Assembly (NCBI GenBank): GCA_037968755.1 | Contig: JBBKWB010000045.1 | Coordinates: 1 to 64,000 of the forward strand | Reading direction: 5' to 3' | From: Woeseia sp037968755 | GTDB taxonomy: Bacteria; Pseudomonadota; Gammaproteobacteria; Steroidobacterales; Woeseiaceae | Length of the DNA: 64,000 nucleotides | Part shown: one piece after another, positions 7,036-15,355 of the stretch | How positions within the stretch are numbered: the first letter of the stretch is position 1 | Layout of the letters: the number at the start of each line of letters is the position of its first letter | Program-made: the position numbers and the translations under genes | The notes under the pieces: model-generated | Told to the model about the DNA's origin: nothing | The model's input: the letters and a program-made list of their open reading frames with translations, nothing else | The model's database searches: none

Positions 7036-8079
7036 CTACGCGTCGGTAGCAGTAACCAGCCGACGTACTGAAGCGGCCACTTCCGCGTCGATAAGATTCA
7101 GGCCTGAATCAAAGCGCTTCAGAAAATCATCGCCCTGGGTCTTCGCTGCCTCGTACGCAAGCGAGATATCCGTTGGGCGATCCTGAAGCAATACCGCAAA
7201 AACCTGTTCTGCCTGACGTCGATCCTTCATCGCTTTTGCAGCGAAAGCGGCAGGCCGCTTCTGACTGATGACGCATTTGTGGATAGCGAATCTGCCGGGC
7301 GTAGGGACATTTATCATGATGCCATGTTCATACAAGAGGACGACCGGTTGTACATCTTGCAGCAGATAGTCCAAATGCCGCAGCGGCGATGCATGCGTGC
7401 CGAATTCCTTAAGGTGTATTGGCCGCGCCGATTCGCGACCCTTCATCGGCGCAAGGACATCGACGATGAGTTCACGGCCCCGGATCTTGAATGACGTGGC
7501 GGGTTGCCCACGGCTCAAAGCAGGCACCTCGAAGAAACCCAGGCCACTATCGAGTATGAGTTGGCCAAGGTTTATCTTTTTTCGCGGCAAAGCCAGCGCG
7601 TAGTGATTGTCGGCAGCAAGGTCTATGTCCTGCGTTCCCGCACTATCAGGCCAGGTAACACTGAGCATGTTTGCGTAGGCTCGAAATGCCATCGTGCCAA
7701 CCAATGCGGCACCGGCCAGGAACACGCCGTTTCGTTCGAGCAGTGAGATGACCTTACCTTCGTCCTTGCCGAGCGACATCATGCCGCCGCCTGTAAGCAT
7801 GCCAACCAGGCGAGTTCTCAATTCGCGATCATCAGAATTGGAGTTCCACCTTTCCTTTTCATCGTCGATTTTGTCGAGCAGCTCCGTGGTCTCTTCGCCG
7901 AGATAGTGTTCCCTGCGGGTGCTGCCAATGCTTATGTACAGGTACTGATATCTTTTGCCGCGGATAGTTTTGGATTTGAATGACAGGTTGGAACCGTCCG
8001 AAATCGGGTGCACGCAGTTTTGCAGCAGTTCGCTGTACTGAACTGACAAACTATTCGGAAGGCGCTGAACTTCATCCAT
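7036..8079 (-). CDS. Nucleotidyltransferase-fold protein (NTP_transf_8-like)
   Basis: Predicted cytosolic protein of 347 aa with a polymerase-beta-type nucleotidyltransferase core. GAALVGTMAFRAY (residues about 130-142) corresponds to the G-G/S turn and TQDIDLA (about 163-169) carries the two metal-binding aspartates. This matches the PF12281 type of bacterial NTases, whose targets are mostly unknown; some relatives in the wider superfamily are toxins. The N-terminal 100 residues are charged and probably helical. The start at 8079 has almost no Shine-Dalgarno and an AT-rich upstream zone with palindromes (8093-8122 and 8202-8235) unlike the neighbouring DNA. The gene sits between a truncated and an intact copy of the same cupin gene, which suggests acquisition by transfer. 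No antitoxin partner is visible. Confidence 0.65.
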   Translation of the reverse strand: MDEVQRLPNSLSVQYSELLQNCVHPISDGSNLSFKSKTIRGKRYQYLYISIGSTRREHYLGEETTELLDKIDDEKERWNSNSDDRELRTRLVGMLTGGGMMSLGKDEGKVISLLERNGVFLAGAALVGTMAFRAYANMLSVTWPDSAGTQDIDLAADNHYALALPRKKINLGQLILDSGLGFFEVPALSRGQPATSFKIRGRELIVDVLAPMKGRESARPIHLKEFGTHASPLRHLDYLLQDVQPVVLLYEHGIMINVPTPGRFAIHKCVISQKRPAAFAAKAMKDRRQAEQVFAVLLQDRPTDISLAYEAAKTQGDDFLKRFDSGLNLIDAEVAASVRRLVTATDA

Positions 8080-8092
8080 TTTTTACATATTT

Positions 8093-8122
8093 TATACCGC
8101 AAATTGAATATATCGCGGTATA
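8093..8122 (-). promoter_or_regulatory. Palindromic operator before the nucleotidyltransferase gene
   Basis: TATACCGC and GCGGTATA face each other across 14 nt, ending 14 nt before the ATG. The same half site occurs in the better palindrome at 8202-8235. Its place at the start codon suggests a repressor site. Confidence 0.5.
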
Positions 8123-8201
8123 TTGACAACTCTTTGTTTAAAAAGAGATATATATACTAAATTCATGAACATTGCTAGAAAGACAGCAAACTACCGCAGA
8201 T

Positions 8202-8235
8202 TTTATACCGCAATACAAGATAGTTGCGGTATAAA
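8202..8235. promoter_or_regulatory. Perfect 12-bp inverted repeat
   Basis: TTTATACCGCAA and TTGCGGTATAAA are exact reverse complements separated by 10 nt. A further half site, CTACCGCAGA, lies at 8191-8200. With 8093-8122 this makes two operator-like sites about 110 bp apart in an AT-rich stretch, as expected for looped repression of the gene starting at 8079. Confidence 0.55.
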
Positions 8236-8338
8236 CTGACGGGATGCTTCACGGCCTTTGAAACGAGCAACACGGCCCTCGGCAGCCAGCCAACAGGCAC
8301 AGGGCAAATTCAATCCCGGACTAAATGGACTGCGATCC

Positions 8339-8785
8339 TCACAAACCCGATCCGTCTTCAGAATAAATGACCCAGATCTTCGTATAACCGTCGGTATCCC
8401 AGATGCCGGTCCATTCCTTTGGAAGAGTAACCGCCTCACCCGCGTTGATTACCTGCACGGTGCCATCCGATGACGTCAGGGTAACGCTGCCCTCGAGGAA
8501 GTACATGAACTCGTCCACGCCGTACGGTTCCGTTGCTTCGAAACGGCTCTTGCCAGATTTGTACATGCCGGACGCGAATTTCTTGTCACTCGATAACAGT
8601 GACGTGACGTCCAGGCTGACGCGTCCATCATCGCGTTCTTTCTTAATTGTATCCGGCCGATCGAAGATTGCCCCAGCGATATCCGCTTTGCTCATCTTGG
8701 CCGGTAATACCGTGTCTTTGTTAGCGGCTATTAACGTGCCAGCGACCAAAACCACTCCAATAATCAGTGCGAATGCTTTTTTCAT
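8339..8785 (-). CDS. Secreted small cupin protein (Cupin_3/DUF861-like)
   Basis: A 148-aa single-domain cupin with an N-terminal signal peptide (MKKAFALIIGVVLVAGTLIAA), so likely periplasmic. The cupin barrel covers about residues 60-145; the stretch GVDEFMYFLEGSVTLTSSDG and then PKEWTGIWDT resembles the DUF861 group (EutQ, ureidoglycine aminohydrolase). The usual metal-binding histidines of cupin motif 1 are not seen, so a binding role may be more likely than catalysis. It is the last gene of the minus-strand run SpdH-like enzyme, NhaC, cupin, with 23 nt to NhaC. Its 3' part is duplicated at 6476-6748. Confidence 0.8.
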   Translation of the reverse strand: MKKAFALIIGVVLVAGTLIAANKDTVLPAKMSKADIAGAIFDRPDTIKKERDDGRVSLDVTSLLSSDKKFASGMYKSGKSRFEATEPYGVDEFMYFLEGSVTLTSSDGTVQVINAGEAVTLPKEWTGIWDTDGYTKIWVIYSEDGSGL

Positions 8786-8808
8786 TTACTTGTTCCTGTT
8801 CAGATAAT

Positions 8809-10173
8809 TCAGAGGTAAGCAATGGCGAGAAAACCAATAGTCGTAATCACCGCGGCGATCAATGCATAGGGGATCTGTGTTAACGCATGTTGCATGGGTG
8901 TACAGCCGGTGGCCTGCGCAGTCAGCACCGTTGCGTCCGAGTAGAAACAAGCGTGACTGCCGAAGGTACTGGCAGACAAAGTGGCGCCAATGACGAGTGT
9001 CATGTCGGCACCGAGATTATTTCCGAGCGTTGTCACTATCGGCAGAATAATGACGAACACGCCCCAGTTCGAACCGGTCATGAACGAAACCAGCCCCATC
9101 GTTGAGAAGATAATTGCGGGCAGCAGCTCAGCTGTAAGATACGGCTGCATCGTTGCGACTACATAGGCCGCCAGACCTAACGATTCATTAACATCATTGA
9201 GTATGAACGCTGCAACGAGTACCCCGAGCGGCTCAATCATAGTCTTGAAGCCGTCGATGACGGTGTCGAAGGTGTCGTTAAGGTCGAGAATTCTGAATAC
9301 CAGGATCACGATAACTGTGCCGGCAAGTGTCACGTAAATTCCTTTCAGGAAGTCCTTGTCGAACCAGATAGTAAAAAACACCAGTGCCAGCATGGGTAGC
9401 ACGAACATTGCAATGCGTGGTGTGACGCCTTCTTTTGGTTTGATGGCCTTGTTCGCTTTCTCGATGTGCGCGGCTTCCGGCGGAACCGTCACGCCGGTTT
9501 CCTTTGCCCGCCGCTCTGCAGCTTTCATCGGTCCGAGCGCCGGAATAATTCCGGAGATCACAATCGGTACCAGCAAGATCGCCACCCAGGCGTACAACAT
9601 ATAGGGTATGGCGCTGATGTAGACATTCAGGCCCTGACCCTCTTCGGCCAGGCCGTTCGCCACCAGTAGTCCGGCGAAAAATGCACCCCAGGTGGAGAAG
9701 GGGATGATGACGCTGACCGGCGCAGCAGTTGAGTCCACGACGTACGCCAGTTTTTCTCGCGATACTTTGTACTTGTCGGTCAGCTCGCGCATCGCGGAGC
9801 CAACCGCCAGTGAGTTCAGATAGTCGTCGACAAACATGAAAATGCCGAGGCCCCATGTCGCCATCAGTGCACTTTTCTCGGAGTGCACGCGTGCCGACAG
9901 GCGTTCGGTGAAAGCGCCGGTTGCGCCGGTTCGAATCAGAATTCCGATCAGGCTCCCCATGAAGCCGCAAACGAGGATGACCCACGCGACGTCTTCATTC
10001 GTCATGACGCGAATAGATGATTCTGCAAAGCCCGAGATGAACCCACCGCCGTGGAGAATGACCAGACCAACAATCGAACCGCAGACCAAGGATTCGATGG
10101 GTCGGCGTGTCCACAGGGCAAGCGCGAGTACGCAGAGCGTAGGTACCAGGGATATGAAATCGGGCTCAGTCAT
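8809..10173 (-). CDS. Na+/H+ antiporter, NhaC family
   Basis: Inner-membrane protein of 454 aa with about 11-12 hydrophobic spans and the NhaC-family segments FMFVDDYLNSLAVG (near 115) and FMTGSNWGVFVIILP (near 370). Such proteins exchange Na+ for H+; several members move amino-acid-like or organic solutes instead. Its ATG overlaps the stop of the upstream SpdH-like gene by 4 nt (ATGA), so the two are translationally coupled. Coupling to a polyamine-type oxidase makes a role in handling the substrate or the pH and ion load of that reaction plausible, but this is inference. Confidence 0.85.
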   Translation of the reverse strand: MTEPDFISLVPTLCVLALALWTRRPIESLVCGSIVGLVILHGGGFISGFAESSIRVMTNEDVAWVILVCGFMGSLIGILIRTGATGAFTERLSARVHSEKSALMATWGLGIFMFVDDYLNSLAVGSAMRELTDKYKVSREKLAYVVDSTAAPVSVIIPFSTWGAFFAGLLVANGLAEEGQGLNVYISAIPYMLYAWVAILLVPIVISGIIPALGPMKAAERRAKETGVTVPPEAAHIEKANKAIKPKEGVTPRIAMFVLPMLALVFFTIWFDKDFLKGIYVTLAGTVIVILVFRILDLNDTFDTVIDGFKTMIEPLGVLVAAFILNDVNESLGLAAYVVATMQPYLTAELLPAIIFSTMGLVSFMTGSNWGVFVIILPIVTTLGNNLGADMTLVIGATLSASTFGSHACFYSDATVLTAQATGCTPMQHALTQIPYALIAAVITTIGFLAIAYL

Positions 10174-12041
10174 GACTTCAGTTGCTCCTGCACTGCCCGA
10201 TCAGCAGCGTCTATTGCCCCATTTACGTAAGCGTTGGCCGACGCATCCGAATTTGCGATTGAGATTCTGCCAATTTGGGCGGCACCTTGTATATGAGGGC
10301 CATGGGAAAGAGTCCATTCCGGCGGATCGTAGAGGTCGTTGTACATGTAGGCATAGCCGTGCGGCCAGCGGTTGACGGTAATGCCAGCAATATCTCGGTC
10401 TGCTTCGAAGCCGCCCCCTTCGAGGGCCCCACTCATCTGCCGAACGATGTCCCGCTCGAACTCGTCCCAGGTGATTTCATACAGCTTGCGTCGGCCCTGG
10501 ACATGCTGCTCGCGCTCGGTCAGGCCGGGTACAGTCGGCAGGTAAGTCCCGTGAATCACGGTCGGCTGATCGGATGATTGCGTGAACTGGTAGCCACCCA
10601 TACTCACCGGAAAATCCATACTGAAGGAATACATCAGCGACGGTTGCGGAATGTAGAAGCGCTGATAACCGAGGTTTGCAAATGCTTTCCAGTTGCGCAC
10701 CGCGATGCTGATGTATACCAATGGAACTTTGGTGACTTCAGCAATGGCTGCACGCTGCGTTGCCGGCACCTCCGGGCAAATATGCGGGATGATGTTGTTG
10801 TAGCAGGCAAGTACGGCGTGCTTGCCCCTAACGCGGTACGTTTTTCCGCCGCGAACATAGGTCACGTCCACGGACTTCTCGTCGGCGGTGTGTTGCACAT
10901 TGACGGCGGTACTGTTCAGTCGAATTCGGGTATTGCTCGACTCATCGTCAAGGTGACCATAATCCACACGTGCCAGCACCAGATCTTCCATGGAGGTGCC
11001 GGGCACTGCCTCCGGCAACAGCTTGCGGACGATCGATCGAGCGACACCCGCGTTGCCATCCGGAAAATGGAAAATATAGGGTTCGTCTTTTGCTGAGGAT
11101 TCGGCGGCAACCTCATCAAGCTCCATGTGGAAGGTTCCGGGCATGCCCTGGCGATGGCCCTCTTTCGCGGACAGCGCATCGAAGCCAAATCCCCAGAATC
11201 CCAATTGAATGTCGCGTAGAAAGACGACCACTTCGTCGGTCGCACCCGCGTAACGCTTGATAAAGTCCGTATAGCTGATGCTCTTCATGAATGCGATCTT
11301 CTGTTCGCGATTCATATCCGGCAAATAGTCCTTTTGCTCACTCAGTAAGCGAACAAAGCTCTGGCGTGATTCATCGGACATCGGGTACGTGTTGACGATC
11401 TTCGCAATTTCGTCACGATCACCCCCGCCAAAAAACTGGCTGATCGATGGCTGCACGCTATCCGCTGCATACTTCTCTTTGCTGAAGTACACGCCGCTGC
11501 CAAGCTTGCGCTCCCGGTAGAAGTCGCGATCGTAATAGCCATAGAATTTCTGCGTATCGATAGCAACATCTTTGAGCAACTGCGATGCAACGGCTGAGTA
11601 ACTACCTGGTGTGTCGATCGACTGGCTGCCGCCATAGCAGATCAGCTTCTGGCCATCGACATCAAACTCATTGCGCTTGGCGTGACCGCCGAAATCATCG
11701 TGGTTATCAAGCACCAGGATGCGGGCATCGGGCCCGACGCGCTGCCGGTAAAGATGTGCGGCGGACAGCCCGGAAATACCGCCACCGACCACTACCAGAT
11801 CATAAGTGTCATCTGTCTGCGAGGCGGGCCTGGGAAATTTTGTGCCGCCCCAGGCCACAGCATGCGCAACTTCGAAGGAACCTGGGTGACTGCCACGGAG
11901 GCCAGTGAGGCCTGGCGGGTAGACCTTGTTGCCTTTGTCCTGTGCCAGCAATTCCAGTGGTGAAAGGCTGCTGCCGGCGACAACGCTGAGGGCAATACCG
12001 TTGAAAAAATCGCGGCGCGATATATTCAGCTTGTCGGTCAT
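10170..12041 (-). CDS. Tat-exported FAD amine dehydrogenase, spermidine dehydrogenase-like (paralogue 1)
   Basis: Flavoprotein of 623 aa. A twin-arginine signal (SRRDFF, Arg9-Arg10) directs folded export. The Rossmann FAD motif VVVGGGISGLSAAH is at about 83-96, followed by LVLDNHDDFGGHAKRNEF. A C-terminal FAD-contact region includes NRWPHGYAYMYND and the closing run of IANSDASANAYVNGAIDAADRAV. Overall length, signal and the PPGLTGLRGSHPGSFEVAH block fit the Pseudomonas SpdH spermidine dehydrogenase group, so oxidation of polyamines or related amines in the periplasm is likely but the substrate is unproven. It heads the operon with NhaC and the cupin. The promoter is at 12084-12112, with a possible operator at 12058-12073. 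Confidence 0.8.
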   Translation of the reverse strand: MTDKLNISRRDFFNGIALSVVAGSSLSPLELLAQDKGNKVYPPGLTGLRGSHPGSFEVAHAVAWGGTKFPRPASQTDDTYDLVVVGGGISGLSAAHLYRQRVGPDARILVLDNHDDFGGHAKRNEFDVDGQKLICYGGSQSIDTPGSYSAVASQLLKDVAIDTQKFYGYYDRDFYRERKLGSGVYFSKEKYAADSVQPSISQFFGGGDRDEIAKIVNTYPMSDESRQSFVRLLSEQKDYLPDMNREQKIAFMKSISYTDFIKRYAGATDEVVVFLRDIQLGFWGFGFDALSAKEGHRQGMPGTFHMELDEVAAESSAKDEPYIFHFPDGNAGVARSIVRKLLPEAVPGTSMEDLVLARVDYGHLDDESSNTRIRLNSTAVNVQHTADEKSVDVTYVRGGKTYRVRGKHAVLACYNNIIPHICPEVPATQRAAIAEVTKVPLVYISIAVRNWKAFANLGYQRFYIPQPSLMYSFSMDFPVSMGGYQFTQSSDQPTVIHGTYLPTVPGLTEREQHVQGRRKLYEITWDEFERDIVRQMSGALEGGGFEADRDIAGITVNRWPHGYAYMYNDLYDPPEWTLSHGPHIQGAAQIGRISIANSDASANAYVNGAIDAADRAVQEQLKS

Positions 12042-12057
12042 TAGTTACCCGCGATAC

Positions 12058-12073
12058 TTGCCCGATTGGGCTA
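12058..12073. promoter_or_regulatory. Candidate operator of the SpdH-like operon
   Basis: TTGCCCGATTGGGCTA, with GCCC/GGGC arms. It begins 10 nt after the predicted -10 of the minus-strand promoter. A 14-of-16 match lies at 19673-19688, just downstream of the predicted promoter of the TonB receptor operon that encodes the other two SpdH paralogues. Confidence 0.5.
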
Positions 12074-12083
12074 TACGTTGTGC

Positions 12084-12112
12084 ATACTAGACGCTCGACA
12101 TGCTTGCCACAA
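12084..12112 (-). promoter_or_regulatory. Sigma-70 promoter of the SpdH-like operon
   Basis: On the minus strand: -35 TTGTGG (12112-12107), 17-nt spacer, -10 TAGTAT (12089-12084). The -10 region forms a perfect 10-bp inverted repeat (GCATACTAGA) with the divergent promoter at 12163-12172. Confidence 0.55.
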
Positions 12113-12141
12113 GCGCAGGCAAAACCTGCGCACCACCGTTG

Positions 12142-12170
12142 TTGTATCACTGCGTGTCTGCTTCTAGTAT
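12142..12170 (+). promoter_or_regulatory. Sigma-70 promoter of the beta-propeller gene
   Basis: -35 TTGTAT (12142-12147), 17-nt spacer, -10 TAGTAT (12165-12170). It mirrors the minus-strand promoter at 12084-12112. Because an in-frame ATG at 12169 overlaps the -10, translation must begin further down, supporting the GTG at 12211. A hairpin (GCGCAGG/CCTGCGC, 12113-12131) lies between the two promoters. Confidence 0.55.
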
Positions 12171-12210
12171 GCGTCTCCTTCGCCGGATTGGAATCATTGA
12201 AGGATTACCT

Positions 12211-13149
12211 GTGAACGATGTGACCTTGCCTAAACTTATCGCTACCTCTGTCGTGCGCGGCAGTCAGCAGGGCGAGAGTCATGGCGGCGTCTATACGGTC
12301 GACTTTGCACGGCAAGAGGGCATGCAACGGCTGGACTGGAACACGGCCAATATTGACTGGGAAGGCCGAGGCGCGGATCGGGGGCTACGCGGCGTTGCGT
12401 TTGATAGTGACGATATTTACGTGGCCGCGAGCGATGAGCTGTTTGTCTACGATCGCGAATTCTCGCCATTGCGTTCGTTCAGGAATCGCTACCTGAAACA
12501 CTGCCACGAAATCTGTCGCAAAGAGCGCATGTTGTTCGTGACCTCGACAGGTTTCGACAGCCTCATGGCATTCAATCTGGACAGTGACCAGTTTGAATGG
12601 GGCTTTCATTTGCAGCGGGTTGGCGCCGAGTGGACGGGCCATACCTTCGATCCGCGTGGCGAGGCGGGTCCCCGGCCGGTCAACGAATTTCACATCAACA
12701 TGGTGCACGTTGATGATACCGGTATTTACCTGAGCGGCCTCAAAACCAACGCGCTTCTGCATATCAATAATCAAATGCAGGTGTCAGTGGTTTGTGAGTT
12801 ACCGGGTGGAGTGCATAACGCGCGGCCCTGGCTGAACGGTGTCGTGTTCAACGACACCAACAGTAACTGTGTGCGCTATGTGCGGCGGGACGGTGTCGAA
12901 AAAGCGTTCAAAATTGTTTTTTATGATGAAGCGCAACTGCAGTTTGCCGGTGTCGATGATACAAATATTGCACGGCAGGCTTTCGCGCGAGGTCTTGGCG
13001 TTGTCGATGATCGATTTATCGCGGTGGGCTCATCGCCATCGACCATCACGCTCTACGACATCGTTACGAATCAGACGGTAGGCTCAGTCAACCTGTCGAT
13101 GGATATCCGAAACGCGATTCACGGGCTGGAGCTCTGGCCGTTCGATTAA
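12211..13149 (+). CDS. Beta-propeller-like protein (DUF4915-like)
   Basis: Predicted soluble protein of 312 aa without signal peptide. It repeats short strands of the type GVAFDSDDIYVAAS, LFVTSTGFDSLMAFN, GIYLSGLKTNALLHI and GVVFNDTNSNCVRYV, which read as beta-propeller blades. The pattern RGLRGVAF...HCHEI resembles DUF4915/TIGR03032 proteins, often found beside sulfotransferases and TPR proteins; function unknown. GTG 12211 is chosen since it has GAAGGA at 6 nt and because earlier in-frame starts overlap the promoter. The gene ends tail to tail with the TPR-sulfotransferase, overlapping it by 4 nt. Confidence 0.7.
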   Translation: MNDVTLPKLIATSVVRGSQQGESHGGVYTVDFARQEGMQRLDWNTANIDWEGRGADRGLRGVAFDSDDIYVAASDELFVYDREFSPLRSFRNRYLKHCHEICRKERMLFVTSTGFDSLMAFNLDSDQFEWGFHLQRVGAEWTGHTFDPRGEAGPRPVNEFHINMVHVDDTGIYLSGLKTNALLHINNQMQVSVVCELPGGVHNARPWLNGVVFNDTNSNCVRYVRRDGVEKAFKIVFYDEAQLQFAGVDDTNIARQAFARGLGVVDDRFIAVGSSPSTITLYDIVTNQTVGSVNLSMDIRNAIHGLELWPFD

Positions 13150-15110
13150 TCGGGCAGTGCGGGTTGCAGTATTTGTATCAGTTCGTCCAGATGCGATTCG
13201 TAGTTGCGCCACAGGTTGACGGAGCTGGAATAGATGGGCTGTCGTACCTGCTCGGAACTGGCCGTTTTTACGGCACGATCGGTTTCGTGGAAGCGTAAAC
13301 AGGCCTCCTCGAAGGGCAGACCGCAGAAATCCAGAAGTCGCGCCACCTGGCTATCGAGGTCGGCGACGACATCCTCGTAGTTCACGTCGAGTACGAAACC
13401 GGGTAGCACGGCATGCCAATGCTCCATCAAGCGTTGGTACTGCAAATAGTATTCACCCAGTTCGGTCAGGTCGTAGGTAAAAGGCTGGCCGCTGGCAAAC
13501 AGTTGTTTGAACGAACCAAAGCAGCTATCGAGTGGATGCCGTCTGGCATCAATGATCCTGGCATTCGGCAGGGCCAGCTTCAGGACACCGGCGTAAACGA
13601 AGTTATTCGGGTTCTTGTCAATAAAGTACGGCGCCCCACTGCGAAATATCTCGGTGCGCTGCAGGTACTCGCGAGCGATGCTCTGCCAGCCCTCTCTGCC
13701 GATTTCAGAAAGTGTTTCAGGAAAGCGCGCTTGACGATTCTTGCCGCGACGCACTGATTGCACCGCACGAGTCAGGTCGCCGAGTTCGTGCGTGCCATCC
13801 ACCTGGCTGTGACTGGCCAGTATCTGCTCGATCAGGGTTGAGCCAGACCGGGGCAGGCCAACAACCAGGATTGGTGTTACGTCCGCAGCGGGCACGCCTG
13901 CATTCTTCGCAATGAACGCCGAATCGAACAGCTCAATGATCCGATCGCAGGTGGTCTCGGTTTCAACGGGGTCGTAGACCTCGCTGAGGCGCCGAATCGC
14001 ATTGCAATCTGCAAAGTTCTGGAATGCACCGGAATAGTCTTTGCGCGATTCCAGTTCCAGGCCGAGCGCGTTGTGCAGTTGCGCGCGCGAAACATCCGGC
14101 AACGAATCGTCACGCAACAATTCCTTCATTGCGAGAACTTCCCCATCTTCAAAACGAAAGGTCTTCAGGTTCGCCAGGCTCCAGTACGCTTCCGCGTGAT
14201 CCGGTTTGACTGCGATGGCGCGTCGATAGCTTGCGATTGCTTCGGCCTGGTGACCGATAGTCTTTTCATGATGCGCCATTGCGCACATAGCGCCCGCCTT
14301 CTCAGGCGCCATGGCGATTGCACTCTTATATGCCGCTATAGCCTCTTCATGTGCGCCGGTCATGCCGACGGCGCCGGCATAGGCCATGTACGAATCAGCT
14401 TTGTCGGGCGCCAGCCGCAACACTTGCCGGGCACTTTCAACGGCGTCGTCGAATTTCTCCATTTCCCGCTGTACGTTGGCAAGGTCGAGCCATGCGCGCG
14501 CGTGGTCCGGTGCGATGTCCAGTACCTTTTTGAGGAATACCTCGGCATCACGGTAACGCTTGTGCTGCGCCGCAATGCCTGCCAGCAGCCGGGCCACCTC
14601 AACATTATTCGGTTCCCGGGTGAGGATGTTGCGGTAAATCATTTCCGCGGATTGCAGGTCACCCTTAGCTTCGAATTCTGCTGCACTCTTGATGTCATCA
14701 GCGAAAATCCCACGTTTCGCAGTTTTCGACGCGGCCTGGTTTGTCGCAGCTTCATTTTCAAGCTGCTTTACCCGATCAAGTTTCTGGTGCGTGAGGTTGC
14801 GGGTTGGATCAAGACGCACGGCCGTCTCGTACGAGGTGCGTGCTTCTCCGCGACGACCTTTGACCAGCATGAGGTCACCATGAGTCTCAAATGCCGCTGC
14901 GAAGTCCGGAGCTACGCGAATCGCCTCATCGATATATTCTTCGGCGCTATCGAACCTCTTCTGCGAAATACAGGCTTGTCCGGCGAGACACAGGAAATTT
15001 ACATCGCCCGGATACTTCGCGAGACTCTGATCACAAAGACGGATGACTTCAGGGAAATTTCCTGAACGGAGTTGCGATATTGCCGCGGCAAGTTCTTCGT
15101 TCTGACTCAT
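13146..15110 (-). CDS. TPR-repeat sulfotransferase (copy 1)
   Basis: 654 aa, no signal peptide. Residues 1 to about 320 are TPR repeats (for example DHARAWLDLANVQREMEKFD). Residues about 413-654 form a PAPS-dependent sulfotransferase domain, with the 5'-phosphosulfate loop GLPRSGSTLIEQIL, the 3'-phosphate segment ARIIDARRHPLDSC, and the terminal EQVRQPIYSSSVNLWRNY. This layout resembles tyrosylprotein sulfotransferase-like bacterial enzymes, so the acceptor may be a protein or peptide held by the TPR part; small-molecule or glycan acceptors are not excluded. A clear paralogue lies at 16227-18197. The gene faces away from the MetF-type gene across a 245-bp divergent region. Confidence 0.85.
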   Translation of the reverse strand: MSQNEELAAAISQLRSGNFPEVIRLCDQSLAKYPGDVNFLCLAGQACISQKRFDSAEEYIDEAIRVAPDFAAAFETHGDLMLVKGRRGEARTSYETAVRLDPTRNLTHQKLDRVKQLENEAATNQAASKTAKRGIFADDIKSAAEFEAKGDLQSAEMIYRNILTREPNNVEVARLLAGIAAQHKRYRDAEVFLKKVLDIAPDHARAWLDLANVQREMEKFDDAVESARQVLRLAPDKADSYMAYAGAVGMTGAHEEAIAAYKSAIAMAPEKAGAMCAMAHHEKTIGHQAEAIASYRRAIAVKPDHAEAYWSLANLKTFRFEDGEVLAMKELLRDDSLPDVSRAQLHNALGLELESRKDYSGAFQNFADCNAIRRLSEVYDPVETETTCDRIIELFDSAFIAKNAGVPAADVTPILVVGLPRSGSTLIEQILASHSQVDGTHELGDLTRAVQSVRRGKNRQARFPETLSEIGREGWQSIAREYLQRTEIFRSGAPYFIDKNPNNFVYAGVLKLALPNARIIDARRHPLDSCFGSFKQLFASGQPFTYDLTELGEYYLQYQRLMEHWHAVLPGFVLDVNYEDVVADLDSQVARLLDFCGLPFEEACLRFHETDRAVKTASSEQVRQPIYSSSVNLWRNYESHLDELIQILQPALPD

Positions 15111-15355
15111 CGCGCGACTTCAGCACAACTTTCGTGTGAGCGCCAGACCCGGCTGGGAGCCGGCTTTGGCGTACAGTTGGCAGCGCGCTGGCAATATGTT
15201 GAAACAGTCCTGGACGGTGCGATAACGTATTGCAATGCTGTCGAAATGCAGGGCAACGGGACTTTCGACTAGTGTGTACACTGCGTTTTCCGATCACCGC
15301 ACATTACCTCGCATGTCTTGGAAACATATCTAACGGACTGCGACAAAGTACAAAA

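Noticed and set aside
14073..15065. 330-codon open frame on the plus strand
   Set aside because: It is fully antisense to the TPR-sulfotransferase gene, whose domain motifs are clear. The frame arises from the codon bias of that gene.
15149..15163. Hairpin CCGGCT/AGCCGG in the divergent region before the MetF-type gene
   Set aside because: Considered as a riboswitch or terminator, but it is short, has no accompanying conserved structure and lies upstream of the likely promoters.
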